NCBI GenBank assembly: GCA_950097015.1
Contig: CATNEN010000033.1
Location: 1,922,001-1,986,000, forward strand
DNA from: Macrostomum hystrix
Lineage: Eukaryota > Platyhelminthes > Macrostomidae
Direction: 5' to 3'
DNA length: 64,000 nt
The position numbers and the translations under genes were made by a program. Below the pieces are notes generated by a model. It was not told the DNA's origin. It made no database searches and saw only the letters and a program-made list of their open reading frames with translations. Below, one piece after another: positions 11,963 through 23,100 of this stretch (position 1 is its first letter; every line of letters begins with the position of its first letter).

Positions 11963-12781
11963 GGTTCGTTCGTTCCATGCGCATTTTTTAAGTGTTTGCT
12001 GTCACAGAGCAGTGAGGCATCACGTGTACAACGTCAGGAATGCTGCAAGGCCCTGGGCCATTGCCGGCTGGTTTCGAACACAAAGTTTGTGTGTTTTCAG
12101 GTGACGCGTTGTCTGGATGACTATTTTATTAGCTTTTGATTATGATTTTGCGGATTGATTCCACTATGGGTTTCGGGTTTTAGTTACTATTTATTTAGTT
12201 CCACCCGCACCATATCAATGTGATATCGCTTTCGCAATGTGTTTATTACTTGCACTCTGTATATTAACCCTGCCTCGTAACTTCAAGTAAGTAAAGTTTT
12301 AGGGGTCATTGTTGCGACCCGAAATTGTACCTGGTATTTTACCGCGAGACTCGAACTCATGACCTTCGCAAGTATCATAATCCACCCGGCTGATCTGCCC
12401 TCCCTAAATGGGTCATGAACAGAAGCAAATCGAATTCTCATACAGTACTTACTCCTATCAAATTCTCAGGCTTCTGTTCATGGCTCAAATGCTTTTAAAA
12501 AACTGTTTTATTAGATTAAAATCCGGCTCATTGTAAATAGTGCAATTCCGTTAACGTATTTTATTCGGCGGTTTAAATTGCAGTAGTTGTGTAGTCAGTA
12601 GATCCAAGTGCTCTAGCAGACGGTTTGTTCCAGTAGCAACTGGTCTGAGATAATGCAGCCAATTGAAATGGCACGAGTTCTGTTGCTTCTTTATCTGCCT
12701 GTTTACCCTAAAGGCAGCAACTGTTTGATTAACGAGTAGAGTACGTTACTTATTGTGCTAGTCATAAATAGTCATATATCG
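11963..12781. other. 3' flank of malate dehydrogenase with a tRNA-like segment
   Basis: No exon is recognised. At about 12335-12415 the minus strand reads like a tRNA-derived SINE head: B-box-like GAGTTCGAGTCTCGC, and upstream GATCAGCCGGGTGGA as a possible A box. It differs from families A and B and has no recognisable body, so only the head can be supported. Confidence 0.45.
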
Positions 12782-12795
12782 TACACACGATGATA

Positions 12796-13161
12796 AAAAT
12801 AATAATAATAATTGCAGGAGGGCTGCGGGCAATGACACATAGTTTGGTGACACTAGACCCGCAGCCAGCGAGGAGGCAATTCTGCCCATTTCGCTGACTC
12901 CTGAGCACACACGCACACAGATACTGTACGCAGGCATACGCTCACACAGGTGTGTACATCTGCCCTGACTTTCTCATCGTCAGGCAGTGTACACTCGAAC
13001 TGTGCCTTGGAGGTTGGCCCTCAATGGCGTAAATTGCACGACAAGCCCCCAAGCCTTCTCTCCGCGGCTGCGCCCCAAATAAATGTGGCCTCGCCGTGGA
13101 ATCGAACTTAGGGACTGAGGTGCGAGTGGCAAACGCGATAACCGCTCTGCCACCGACCCCC
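12796..13161 (-). mobile_element. tRNA-derived SINE, family A, copy 3
   Basis: Full-length copy on the minus strand, with the (AAT)n tail at the left and the tRNA-like head at the right. It is flanked by a perfect 14-bp target duplication TACACACGATGATA at 12782-12795 and 13162-13175, which fixes both ends and indicates a fairly recent insertion. Confidence 0.92.
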
Positions 13162-13489
13162 TACACACGATGATAGTTCAAAGCAATTGGTAATAGCAAA
13201 AACTCGTCCGCCAATTAGCAAACTATTTTGCTTGGATTGTATGTCACACTTTTGCTTTGATACTTGCCTGAAAAACATGCTTCATTAGCCTCACTCCATA
13301 AAGTACACGGCTTAAAGCTTCATCTAACGGATTACCTGCCTTGCAGCTAGCGAATCACAAATTTCCTGACTTCTAACTTCTATTCTTTCTTTGCCTTAGA
13401 GTCTCTGCGTTGCTTCTAAGCCAGCAAATTTTAGTGTGGAGTTTTCTTCTGAACATTTTACTTATAGTAGGAAAGCATGCGTAATTTAT

Positions 13490-13930
13490 TGTGATGATGG
13501 GGCTCGAGGGCTCCATCCCCACGGGGCGCCCCACGGACCCGGGCTCGCATACTGACCCTGGCTACGGTCGTCCCCACCGACTCGCGTACGACACAGAGTC
13601 GGTTGGGCTAGGCAGATCGAGCGTACGACGCACGACGGCCTCCAGCGAGCGTACGACGCACACTGGTTGAGGTGGGGATCGGCGTACGACGCTCCACTTC
13701 CTCTAAGGTGCCTAAAGCTAGCCCGCAAAGGACAAACGCGTAGTCGAAGGCTTACCAACCAGAAGTTCGCACAGTCGCGCGGCGCAGGCAGGGCCGGATG
13801 ACCGGAAGTCAAACCCGTATATTGTTACTCAGTCGAGTAGTGTGACTCAGGCTGGGCAGCGTTCCCGTAGAGGGGGGGCCAGGCAGTCGTGATTTTAGGT
13901 GTCGTACGTAGTTGGCTTGAGGGGGGCCGG
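13490..13930. repeat. GC-rich block with clustered CGTACG palindromes
   Basis: GCGTACGAC or GCGTACGACGC occurs at about 13575, 13620, 13650 and 13690, and TCGTACG recurs near 13903. The clustering sits upstream of the CCAAT/TATA-like units and is distinct from the surrounding AT-rich DNA. No open frame here is convincing. Confidence 0.5.
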
Positions 13931-13934
13931 CGGT

Positions 13935-14215
13935 GGCAGAGGCTAGGGTCCAGCGCTCCACAATAAATAGCACCGCGGCGGGGGGAGAGCCCGGGGCTAA
14001 AGCCCCACCCCCGAGGGGCCAGGGCAGACCCAAAACCCCCAAAAAACACGGCCCGCCAATCAGCGCAGCGCACGGCATAAATAACTAGGGGGGAGGGAGG
14101 GTGCATCAACCGGTGTAAGCCGGCCGAGTGAACAACAACAGGGGGAGAGGCGCAGGGTCGAAATGGCCCAGCCAATCAGCGCGGCGCAGGCCGAGATAAA
14201 GAATAAACAGCCAAG
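13935..14215 (+). promoter_or_regulatory. three tandem promoter-like units (CCAAT plus TATA-like)
   Basis: CCAATCAGCGC is followed about 20 bp later by ATAAATAA (14056-14085). A second copy, CCAATCAGCGCGGCGCAGG then GATAAAGAATAAA, begins 116 bp downstream (14072 to 14207 region, CCAAT at 14172). A weaker earlier unit ends in ACAATAAATAG at 13960-13970. The regular spacing suggests tandem promoter modules such as those of retroelement 5' regions or rDNA spacers. No product could be assigned to them. Confidence 0.4.
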
Positions 14216-14606
14216 TGCGGGGGGGTGCAGCGCACTCACACAAGGTGCACTGGGCACTTTCATTCAGCCCAGTCACCACATTATATTGACGAGAAATATG
14301 CCTATGGGTTCTCTTAGTACGAGCATGATTGAATTCTTATTTGATAAATTCTGGGAATCGGCAAAAAGCTTCCTGGTTTAGAATCAAGTTTTAATGCTTT
14401 AGTAAATCTGTATACGGATTTATCGGACTTATTTCGGAATAGTGGCATACGAATATCACACAGTTTTAATTTTATATATTCTAATAGTACTACTCTCATC
14501 GAGCAGTGTGGCATTTTATTTATAAACAAAAATATACGAGTTAACAATACTAGGAGTGCACGCAAGTTCTCAGCAAGATTCACCGCAGAACAAGTGCTGC
14601 TGACAG
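14216..14606. other. 3' flank of the 484-residue gene
   Basis: No exon seen. A minus-strand AATAAA (TTTATT at about 14515 on the plus strand) lies about 90 bp past the stop codon of the minus-strand gene and is a plausible polyadenylation signal. Confidence 0.45.
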
Positions 14607-16227
14607 TCAGCCCTGGCCAGAGTCTTGCCCAGCCTCAGAAACTGCAGCCGAGACGGGAAATTTCGGCTCCTGTTTGTCCTCCTGTTTCCAGAAACTCCCT
14701 GACAAACGCTGAGTAGCTTCAAAATCGCCATTCCTCGACTCTAAGAGGCTTCGCGCCAAGCACATCAGCCGCGCGAGGCGCTCGGTAGTGATTCGCTCAG
14801 CCTCCTGGTCCTGTTGCTGCGGATTTGTCTTGTCCTGCAGCCGCTGTTCCCTGCCATCAGGTGGCACCAGGCCGCCTCGCAGCGGTCCCTGCAGATGGGC
14901 CAGCCGGTCCCGGATGCGGCCTTTGTCTTCGACGCTGAGGACTCGCCTGCCGCCAGTGCCGACGGTGGCGCAGGCTGCCTCAAGGTGTTGTCGTAGACGC
15001 GAGCTCAACTCGTGCGCTTCCAGTACGCATCGGTAGGAGCGCATTCGCTCCTCGAAGCTGTCCCCTTCGGCATCGCCGACTGTGTCATTGTCACCAGCTT
15101 CGTCATTTATACCGCTTGACACGACAGCCGTATCTTCAGCTACTGCTGTCTTTTTTTCACGGTCAATGTTGGTCGGAGCGCCGTTGCACGAGAGCCCCAG
15201 GCCGGAGTCGCTGCCCCAAAGACGCTCTTCATTGGAGCGCGCAGCGGCAGCTGCTGCTGCTTCCAGCATCGAGGAGCCGGCTCCGCTCTGAGAATCACTT
15301 CCCCCAGCGTCGCCTTCGTTGTCACTGTCTAGCAGGGCTCGTACTGCTCGGCTCAAGCTGCTTGCCTCCAGCTTCGACGGAGACGGCGGCGCTGATTGAC
15401 GGACTTGTCTACTGCTGACACCGGCGTAAGTGTGATTGAATTTGTACATGTCGGCTCTGGACGAGGACCCCGCTGATGCAGCCACGGCTTCGGCCTTTGC
15501 CAACTTCTCAGCTCGTTGACGCTCCTCGTAGCGATCGCGGAGTTGCTGGCGCCAGCGTCGTTCGAGATGCTCGTGCATACTTGGCCACAGGCTCTGGAGG
15601 TCTACTGCAAGAGCGAGTGGAATTTCTGCTGCTCAGATACAATCCTCGATTTTAAAATAGCTATTTAAATTGAACATTGCCTAATCGATCAAGTGTAAAT
15701 ACGACGCTAAAACATGGTCCTGTGTCTTACCGCGTGGCCTGTAAATCAACTTAGCATATATAGAGCTTACGTTTAGCTGGTGAAGAGTAGCACGGCTCCG
15801 TGTAGCCCATCTTTCGGTCGACATCTTGCAGAATGCAGCGCGTCTTGACGCTTACGGGACTCCTAGCGAAGTTTTGTCCTCTGGTCCCGCTGCCGCAGAG
15901 TAAATCCCAAGCGTCAGTTTCAGTGTTCTTCGGTAGCCGCGCACCAAGAACCTGACCCTCTGTTGCTGCCGAGATCGTCGCAGAAGTCCGCTCTTGTTCG
16001 AAGCGATCAATGTAGCTCTCTAATTGCTCGGATGCCGATTTGAATTGCGTCTGCTGTCGACTAGAGGTAGGGTAGATGCTGCTAGATGTGGCTGTGGTGG
16101 CACGCGCTGCCGGACCAGGACAACGCAATTCCAGGTGACTGCTGCTGCCCCACTGCGGCGCTCTCGTTCGGTAGGATGACGGGATCTCAAGCGGCGAGTG
16201 ATGATGGCAGCAGCCTCGGAGTTCCAT
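14607..16227 (-). CDS. uncharacterised 484-residue protein with a charged coiled-coil-like segment
   Basis: Two exons, 16227-15771 and 15604-14607, join in phase 1 across a 166-bp intron (donor AAAC|GTAAGC, acceptor CTCTTGCAG) and give 484 residues. Exon 1 holds SEQLESYIDRFEQERTSA and KTRCILQDVDRKMGYTEP. Exon 2 opens with LWPSMHEHLERRWRQQLRD, followed by a highly charged, probably helical run to KLAKAEA. A Ser/Gly/acidic linker and a second helical part with LSSRLRQHLEAAC follow. No family was recognised; a cytoskeletal or centrosomal adaptor is only a guess. The start is uncertain: an ATG at 16244 opens another frame with equally good codon use for about 40 codons, so the first exon may be modelled wrongly. 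A polyadenylation-like AATAAA lies about 90 bp downstream. Confidence 0.6.
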
Positions 16228-16244
16228 CGGTTGAAAGCCTCCAC

Positions 16245-18182
16245 TGTTTACTTTTCAACTTTCACCACAGTAACAGCCAACTCGAGCAGTATTAGAGCGG
16301 CTGCGGCAGGTCCGCGAGAGAATTAAAAGTTTTAAGGCGCAGAAGAGCGAGAGGGAGAGAGAGCGCGTGTGTGGTATTTCACGGCTATTAAAACTGTCTC
16401 CTGGGGTAAATGCCCATACAAGCTGGGAGCGAGAGTATAGAAAGAAAAGAGGCTAGACAGCTTCGACGGCGGATTGGCATAGTAGAGAAGAGACTGGGGA
16501 GCACCAGGGCTGCCTGGCTTCTGATTGATGGCATTTGCGTGCTTTCCAGTGTTTGTGTGTGCAGCCCCAGCCAACCCCCGCCTGCCAGCACTGATGAGCT
16601 GCAGAGCTAATACCGCCTCACCTGTGCTGCGCGCAGGTGGGGTGGGGTCAGAGGGCCCGACAGTTGAACGTGACTGAGCTGGGGTTGCCATTCTCTCTCC
16701 TGTTTGACCCTCCCCCACCCTGCGTGCCTCTTCAATTCTTTGCTTGGCTTTGCTGGCAAGCCAAACAAACAGCGCGGGCTTCAGTTGGCAAACTTTCCTG
16801 CCCCAGCCGAGCCGCGTTGGGGTCGCGCATTTTCAGTACTCCGCAGTCGCTTTTACCGAACAGTTTTGTGCTGCCCAAATTGGAACATCGGTGCGGCGAA
16901 TGCGCGGCCGAATGCATGTTCGACCCGCCTCTATGGTGAAGACTCGAACTTCTGCTCACCTGCCGACACGGCACGCAGGCTGCAAGAATTTTTCAGCACT
17001 GCTCTGAAGTGTCTGTGCACCGCTCCTAAGATTTATTCAAAATCATTTCTTATATTTTAAGAGCCAAAAGTCCGTTTCTTTGATAAAACGTGTCAAGTGG
17101 GTTGTAATGGGATTAGCAAGGGACACACTGCACCTTGTTAATTAATCATTTGAGCGAAAATATCGCTGCATTGAGAACTTAACTCATCAGCAATTCAGAT
17201 GGGAGAGGAGTTTAAGAGGCCGAGGCTCTGAGTTGAGTTTGTTTCAATTTTGAGACCGCCCGCTGTGAACGTGCTGCGGGCATTTAGCTTTTATTTATGC
17301 CTTTTAGAATAAAATGAAGGCATGAGCAGTGGCCGGGCATTATGAATATTGCTATGCAGGTTAGCAGACCGCCACAGTGAGGCACAATGCGCAATTGAAA
17401 ATAGCAGCTAAGCTATAGACAGTGGCGGCTCCATTGGGTCTCAGCTTGTGGCGACTCTGGCTTGATCTGAGCATATTTGCGGGCCACTCCGTCCTCGAGC
17501 TTGTTTTGATGCCGAGCTCTTCACATACGTGTAACGCCTAATCCCTTATAATCCGAGCAAGAATGCTGCTCATTGTCCGCCGCTGCGAAAGACGATGGGG
17601 CCGAGCAGGGGGCTACAAGAGACAAGACATTCTACATAATACAAAGCCATCTTTTCATTCGCATCTCAATGTGCAAAATTGACACAATGTCTTATATTTC
17701 CTGTTCGAAGCTTGTGCATTTTGTATTTTAATGAAATAAACAACTACTGTGCTTTCTACTCAAAATGAAAAGTTCTTACGATGAGCAGATAACAAAGACA
17801 ACGAATCTGGATTTCGAAATTTTACCACCATGCCGTGTGAAGTCAATTCATATAATATTGTTCAACTGGCCTTTTTTACAAGGACAACTTGGAATTACGT
17901 ATATAAGTAGTATCTACGAGAGTTAAGTAGTCCTTGCTTTAACAAAATAATTTTACCGTCGCGTATTTTCTCGCTTCGGTGAAGTTTTTCAGGGTGTCTG
18001 AGCTTAGAATACTCGTATTATTTAGAACTAAAAGTATAATAATTATGCAAGGGCCCGGAAATCTGGCTTAGGAAAAGAAGATGCGAAACAGGAATTTTTC
18101 CTTGAGAAAAGACAATAAAAAAGTCAATTCACTACTATCATGAGTAGTGCACTCTGCAAAAATATACATCAGTCGAGTGCAG
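16245..18182. other. intergenic, no gene recognised
   Basis: Several overlapping frames at 16330-17060 share the same GC-rich stretch on both strands without domains. From 17060 to 18180 the sequence is AT-rich and featureless. The promoter of the minus-strand 484-residue gene must lie near 16.25 kb or above. Confidence 0.4.
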
Positions 18183-19143
18183 CTAATATGCCGGCGTCTG
18201 TGGTGGCTCCGGCGAATTGACGGGATTTCTCGGCTGTGCCCAGGTGTCTTCGGCCTGTTCACGTAGGGCCGACACGGCAGACGATGGTTGGCGCTGTTGC
18301 GAATACGAAAATTGCTGCTGCTGCTGCTGCTGCTGATGCTGAGTGGCCCGGCAGCCGCGATGACGCGGCAGCGCGGCCGAAACTCGCAGGCACTCGCCGG
18401 CCGTAGCGTCCGGCAAAGTGTCCATCGATAGTTGCCAATTTTGCGGTACAGGTGACACGGCGGCAGACGCTGCTGTCCCGGATGCCGTTCTGCGACGGTA
18501 GCTGACGGCAGTTCGACTCCTCCTGGCGGTGGCAAGCGACTCTCTGCCGCCAGCGGTGGTCGAGGCCGCCCCGGTGGAGACTGAGCGACTATAAAATCCA
18601 CTCCCGCCGACGACTGCTGCGGCCGAATGAACCAGAAGATCTGGGAGGAGAAACGATGGCGGCGGTGGTGTGGGCGGCAGCAGTGGTGTGCGTCGAGGCG
18701 GCTGCAGTCGCCGTCTCTGGCGATGCGCACTCTCCGGTGCGGCGGCGACCGAGAACGCAAAGGCACCGGCAAAGACGGAGGAGAAAATCGACGCCGACTG
18801 TTCTGAGGTGGCGGCAGCAGCGAATGCTGTGGAGACGGACGGCGAGGTCGCAGACCGATGCGAGGCAACGAAGAAGCAGGGCGCTGCGGCGGAGTTCGCG
18901 GCTGCGTCAACAATGCCGGAAGGCACTCTGTGTCCGCGCAGGTAGCCGATCGAAGGCGGAATGTGTCCCCGGCGTCGGCGCATGATGTCCACATCGCGGG
19001 CCATCTGGGCCAGCTGGTGGCTGCTGGGTGAGAGTGGCCGCTGCTCCCAGCGATGGAGGCGACGGCGCGCCGGTGACAGAGCTGGCTCCGCGCTCGCTGA
19101 TAGGGAGTTTGAGGGCGGGCGGCTGGTGTGGACCGTTTGACAG
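18183..19143 (-). CDS. 3'-terminal exon of a polyQ, Ser/Arg-rich protein (partial)
   Basis: On the minus strand an acceptor-like TATCTTTCAG at 19144-19153 precedes an open frame of about 320 codons that ends at 18183. The frame was chosen because its codons have the GC-rich third positions of neighbouring genes. It reads HQLAQMARDVDIMRRRRGHI and later QNWQLSMDTLPDATAGE. An H-Q8 run comes from a CAG repeat near 18310-18345, and the end is TWAQPRNPVNSPEPPQTPAY. Most of it is low complexity (Ala, Ser, Arg, Pro), as in regulatory or RNA-binding proteins, but no domain is recognisable. Upstream exons were not identified, and overlapping long frames on this strand and the other make the call uncertain. 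Confidence 0.4.
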
Positions 19144-20159
19144 CTGAAAGATAACTCAGCATACGAAGACGAAAAACTGTAGAATTTACGAAAAAAATCG
19201 TAAAATCTCATGTTCATTAGCTTGGCTTAATTCCCCAATCCTAGTCTTAGAGTTACTCGATAGAATTAGTGCAAAGGCTATAGAATTTAGTCACAATGAC
19301 GGCATATCCCGTACAGTGAAATAAATCTATCAAACAATGGAACCTGCATGGACCCGAATTAACTGACTGGATAGCCTTAAAACCGAATTATGCAAAGACT
19401 AACAGAATGCGAGTCAATTGTCATAAATTATCTTAAACCGCTCCCTTTGCATTCCATAATTCTCTCAGAAAGACAGTAATTGAGCTTGACCTGAGCAGTT
19501 TGGGATCCGACCAGAAGCAATAGAGTCTAATCTACGGATATGTAAATTTACTGAGTATTCTCAAGGTAGGACAGCAGACAGGCGCTCACTCGGATGAAGC
19601 CAATCCAGGTCTATGCAGCTTTGGAGTAGGCAGTGCAGGAAAACTCCTATCGGACTCGTCTGAGCAGCTCAGGGGTCCGGAAGCCGTCGCGGTGCAGTGC
19701 GGGCCTTTTGGCAGCTGGGCTGCAGGGGGGCTCCTTCTAAGTCTTTTATGGCCTTCTTCTAAGCAGCGCATTGTCGGAGGGAGTGGGGTAGGCGAGCCGA
19801 TGGCTTCCGGGCCGCTGGGTGAGGAGATCCCGCAGATGGGGCAGTCGGCTGCCAGTGTCTCCGCCACGTTGTATCGTTCTATAGCAACAACAATGGCGTT
19901 TGGAGGGGGTAGGCATTCAGATCGCTTTTGAGCAGTATGGGACAGGATGGCATGCCAGCTCAGGCTCGGGAGAATGCCACGAGGAGTCACAGAGATGGAG
20001 CGGAACACAGCTGGTGGGGGTGAGAAGCAGCGTGTGCTGAGAACGAGCTCCAATCCCGTGCCGTGAGCATTCCATATTTCATGCCTGTACTAATAATGCT
20101 CACTAAAATTTTCCGGGAAAATTGCAGACTGATAAAAAGCGTCGAAGACACGTTTTTGG
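19144..20159. other. no supported exon
   Basis: A 155-codon minus-strand frame (19586-20053) contains ADCPICG and proline-rich text but no domain. It could be an upstream exon of the polyQ gene or chance. Confidence 0.3.
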
Positions 20160-23100
20160 AGATTAGCGAATTCGGAGAAAAACGGAAAAACGGAAATCTG
20201 TGAAAAACGGAGATTGGTGAATTCTGAGATTGGGAATTCTGAGTTTAGGAATTCGGAGATTGGGAATTCGGAGATTGGGAATTCGGAGATTGGGAATTCG
20301 GAGATTGGTGAATTCTGAGATTGGAAATTCTGAGATTGGGAATTCTGAGTTTAGGAATTCGGAGATTGGGAATTCGGAGATTGGTGAATTCGGAGATTGG
20401 GAATTCGGAGATTGGGAATTCGGAGATTGGGAATTCTGAGTATAGGAATTCGGAGATTGGGAATTCTGAGTTTAGGAATTCGGAGATTGGGAATTCTGAG
20501 TTTAGGAATTCGGAGATTGGGAATTCTGAGTATAGGAATTCGGAGATTGGGAATTCGGAGATTGGGAATTCGGAGATTGGGAATTCGGAGATTGGGAATT
20601 CTGAGTTTAGGAATTCGGAGATTGGGAATTCTGAGTATAGGAATTCGAAGATTGGGAATTCGGAGATTGGGAATTCGGAGATTGGGAATTCTGAGTATAG
20701 GAATTCGAAGATTGGGAATTCGGAGATTGGGAATTCGGAGATTGGTGAATTCGGAGATTGGGAATTCGGAGATTGGTGAATTCGGAGATTGGTGAATTCG
20801 GAGATTGGTGAATTCGGAGATTGGTGAATTCGGAGATTGGTGAATTCGGAGATTGGTGAATTCGGAGATTGGGAATTCTGAGTTTAGGAATTCGGAGATT
20901 GGGAATTCTGAGTTTAGGAATTCGGAGATTGGGAATTCTGAGTTTAGGAATTCGGAGATTGGGAATTCTGAGTTTAGGAATTAGGAGATTGGGAATTCTG
21001 AGTATAGGAATTCGGAGATTGGGAATTCGGAGATTGGTGAATTCGGAGATTGGGAATTCGGAGATTGGGAATTCGGAGATTGGGAATTCTGAGTATAGGA
21101 ATTTGGAGATTGGGAATTCTGAGTTTAGAAATTCGGAGATTGGGAATTCTGAGTTTAGGAATTCGGAGATTGGGAATTCTGAGTTTAGGAATTCGGAGAT
21201 TGGGAATTCTGAGTTTAGGAATTCGGAGATTGGGAATTCTGAGTTTAGGAATTAGGAGATTGGGAATTCTGAGTATAGGAATTCGGAGATTGGGAATTCG
21301 GAGATTGGTGAATTCGGAGATTGGGAATTCGGAGATTGGGAATTCGGAGATTGGGAATTCTGAGTATAGGAATTCGGAGATTGGGAATTCGGAGATTGGG
21401 AATTCGGAGATTGGGAATTCGGAGATTGGGAATTCTGAGTTTAGGAATTCGGAGATTGGGAATTCTGAGTATAGGAATTCGAAGATTGGGAATTCGGAGA
21501 TTGGGACTTCGGAGATTGGGAATTCTGAGTATAGGAATTCGAAGATTGGGAATTCGGAGATTGGGAATTCGGAGATTGGTGAATTCGGAGATTGGGAATT
21601 CTGAGTTTAGGAATTCGGAGATTGGGAATTCTGAGTTTAGGAATTCGGAGATTGGGAATTCTGAGTTTAGGAATTCGGAGATTGGGAATTCTGAGTTTAG
21701 GAATTCGGAGATTGGGAATTCTGAGTTTAGGAATTCGGAGATTGGGAATTCTGAGTATAGGAATTCGAAGATTGGGAATTCGGAGATTGGGAATTCGGAG
21801 ATTGGGAATTCTGAGTATAGGAATTCGAAGATTGGGAATTCGGAGATTGGGAATTCGGAGATTGGTGAATTCGGAGATTGGGAATTCTGAGTTTAGGAAT
21901 TCGGAGATTGGGAATTCTGAGTTTAGGAATTCGGAGATTGGGAATTCTGAGTTTAGGAATTCGGAGATTGGGAATTCTGAGTTTAGGAATTCGGAGATTG
22001 GGAATTCTGAGTTTAGGAATTCGGAGATTGGGAATTCTGAGTTTAGGAATTCGGAGATTGGGAATTCTGAGTATAGGAATTCGGAGATTGGGAATTCGGA
22101 GATTGGTGAATTCGGAGATTGGGAATTCGGAGATTGGGAATTCGGAGATTGGGAATTCTGAGTATAGGAATTTGGAGATTGGGAATTCTGAGTTTAGAAA
22201 TTCGGAGATTGGGAATTCGGAGATTGGGAATTCTGAGTTTAGGAATTCGGAGATTGGGAATTCTGAGTTTAGGAATTCGGATATTGGGAATTCTGAGTTT
22301 AGGAATTCGGAGATTGGGAATTCTGAGTTTAGGAATTCGGAGATTGGGAATTCTGAGTATAGGAATTCGGAGATTGGGAATTCTGAGTTTAGGAATTCGG
22401 AGATTGGGAATTCGGAGATTGGGAATTCTGAGTTTAGGAATTCGGAGATTGGGAATTCTGAGTATAGGAATTCGAAGTTTAGGAATTCGGAGATTGGGAA
22501 TTCTGAGTATAGGAATTCGAAGATTGGGAATTCGGAGATTGGGAATTCGGAGATTGGTGAATTCGGAGATTGGGAATTCTGAGTTTAGGAATTCGGAGAT
22601 TGGGAATTCTGAGTTTAGGAATTCGGAGATTGGGAATTCTGAGTTTAGGAATTCGGAGATTGGGAATTCGGAGATTGGGAATTCTGAGTATGGGAATTCG
22701 GAGATTGGTGAATTCGGAGATTGGGAATTCGGAGATTGGTGAATTCGGAGATTGGGAATTCTGAGTTTAGGAATTCGGAGATTGGGAATTCTGAGTTTAG
22801 GAATTCGGAGATTGGGAATTCTGAGTTTAGGAATTCGGAGATTGGGAATTCTGAGTTTAGGAATTCGGAGATTGGGAATTCTGAGTTTAGGAATTCGGAG
22901 ATTGGGAATTCTGAGTATAGGAATTCGAAGATTGGGAATTCGGAGATTGGGAATTCGGAGATTGGGAATTCTGAGTATAGGAATTCGAAGATTGGGAATT
23001 CGGAGATTGGGAATTCGGAGATTGGTGAATTCGGAGATTGGGAATTCTGAGTTTAGGAATTCGGAGATTGGGAATTCTGAGTTTAGGAATTCGGAGATTG

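Noticed and set aside
18068-19162. 364-codon minus-strand frame and the plus-strand frames at 18656-18985
   Set aside because: They overlap the frame ending at 18183, which has the GC-rich third positions typical of this genome; the others are Arg/Pro/Ser shadows.
19586-20053. 155-codon minus-strand frame with ADCPICG
   Set aside because: A single CxxC without a complete zinc motif and no placed splice sites; kept only as a possibility for an upstream exon.
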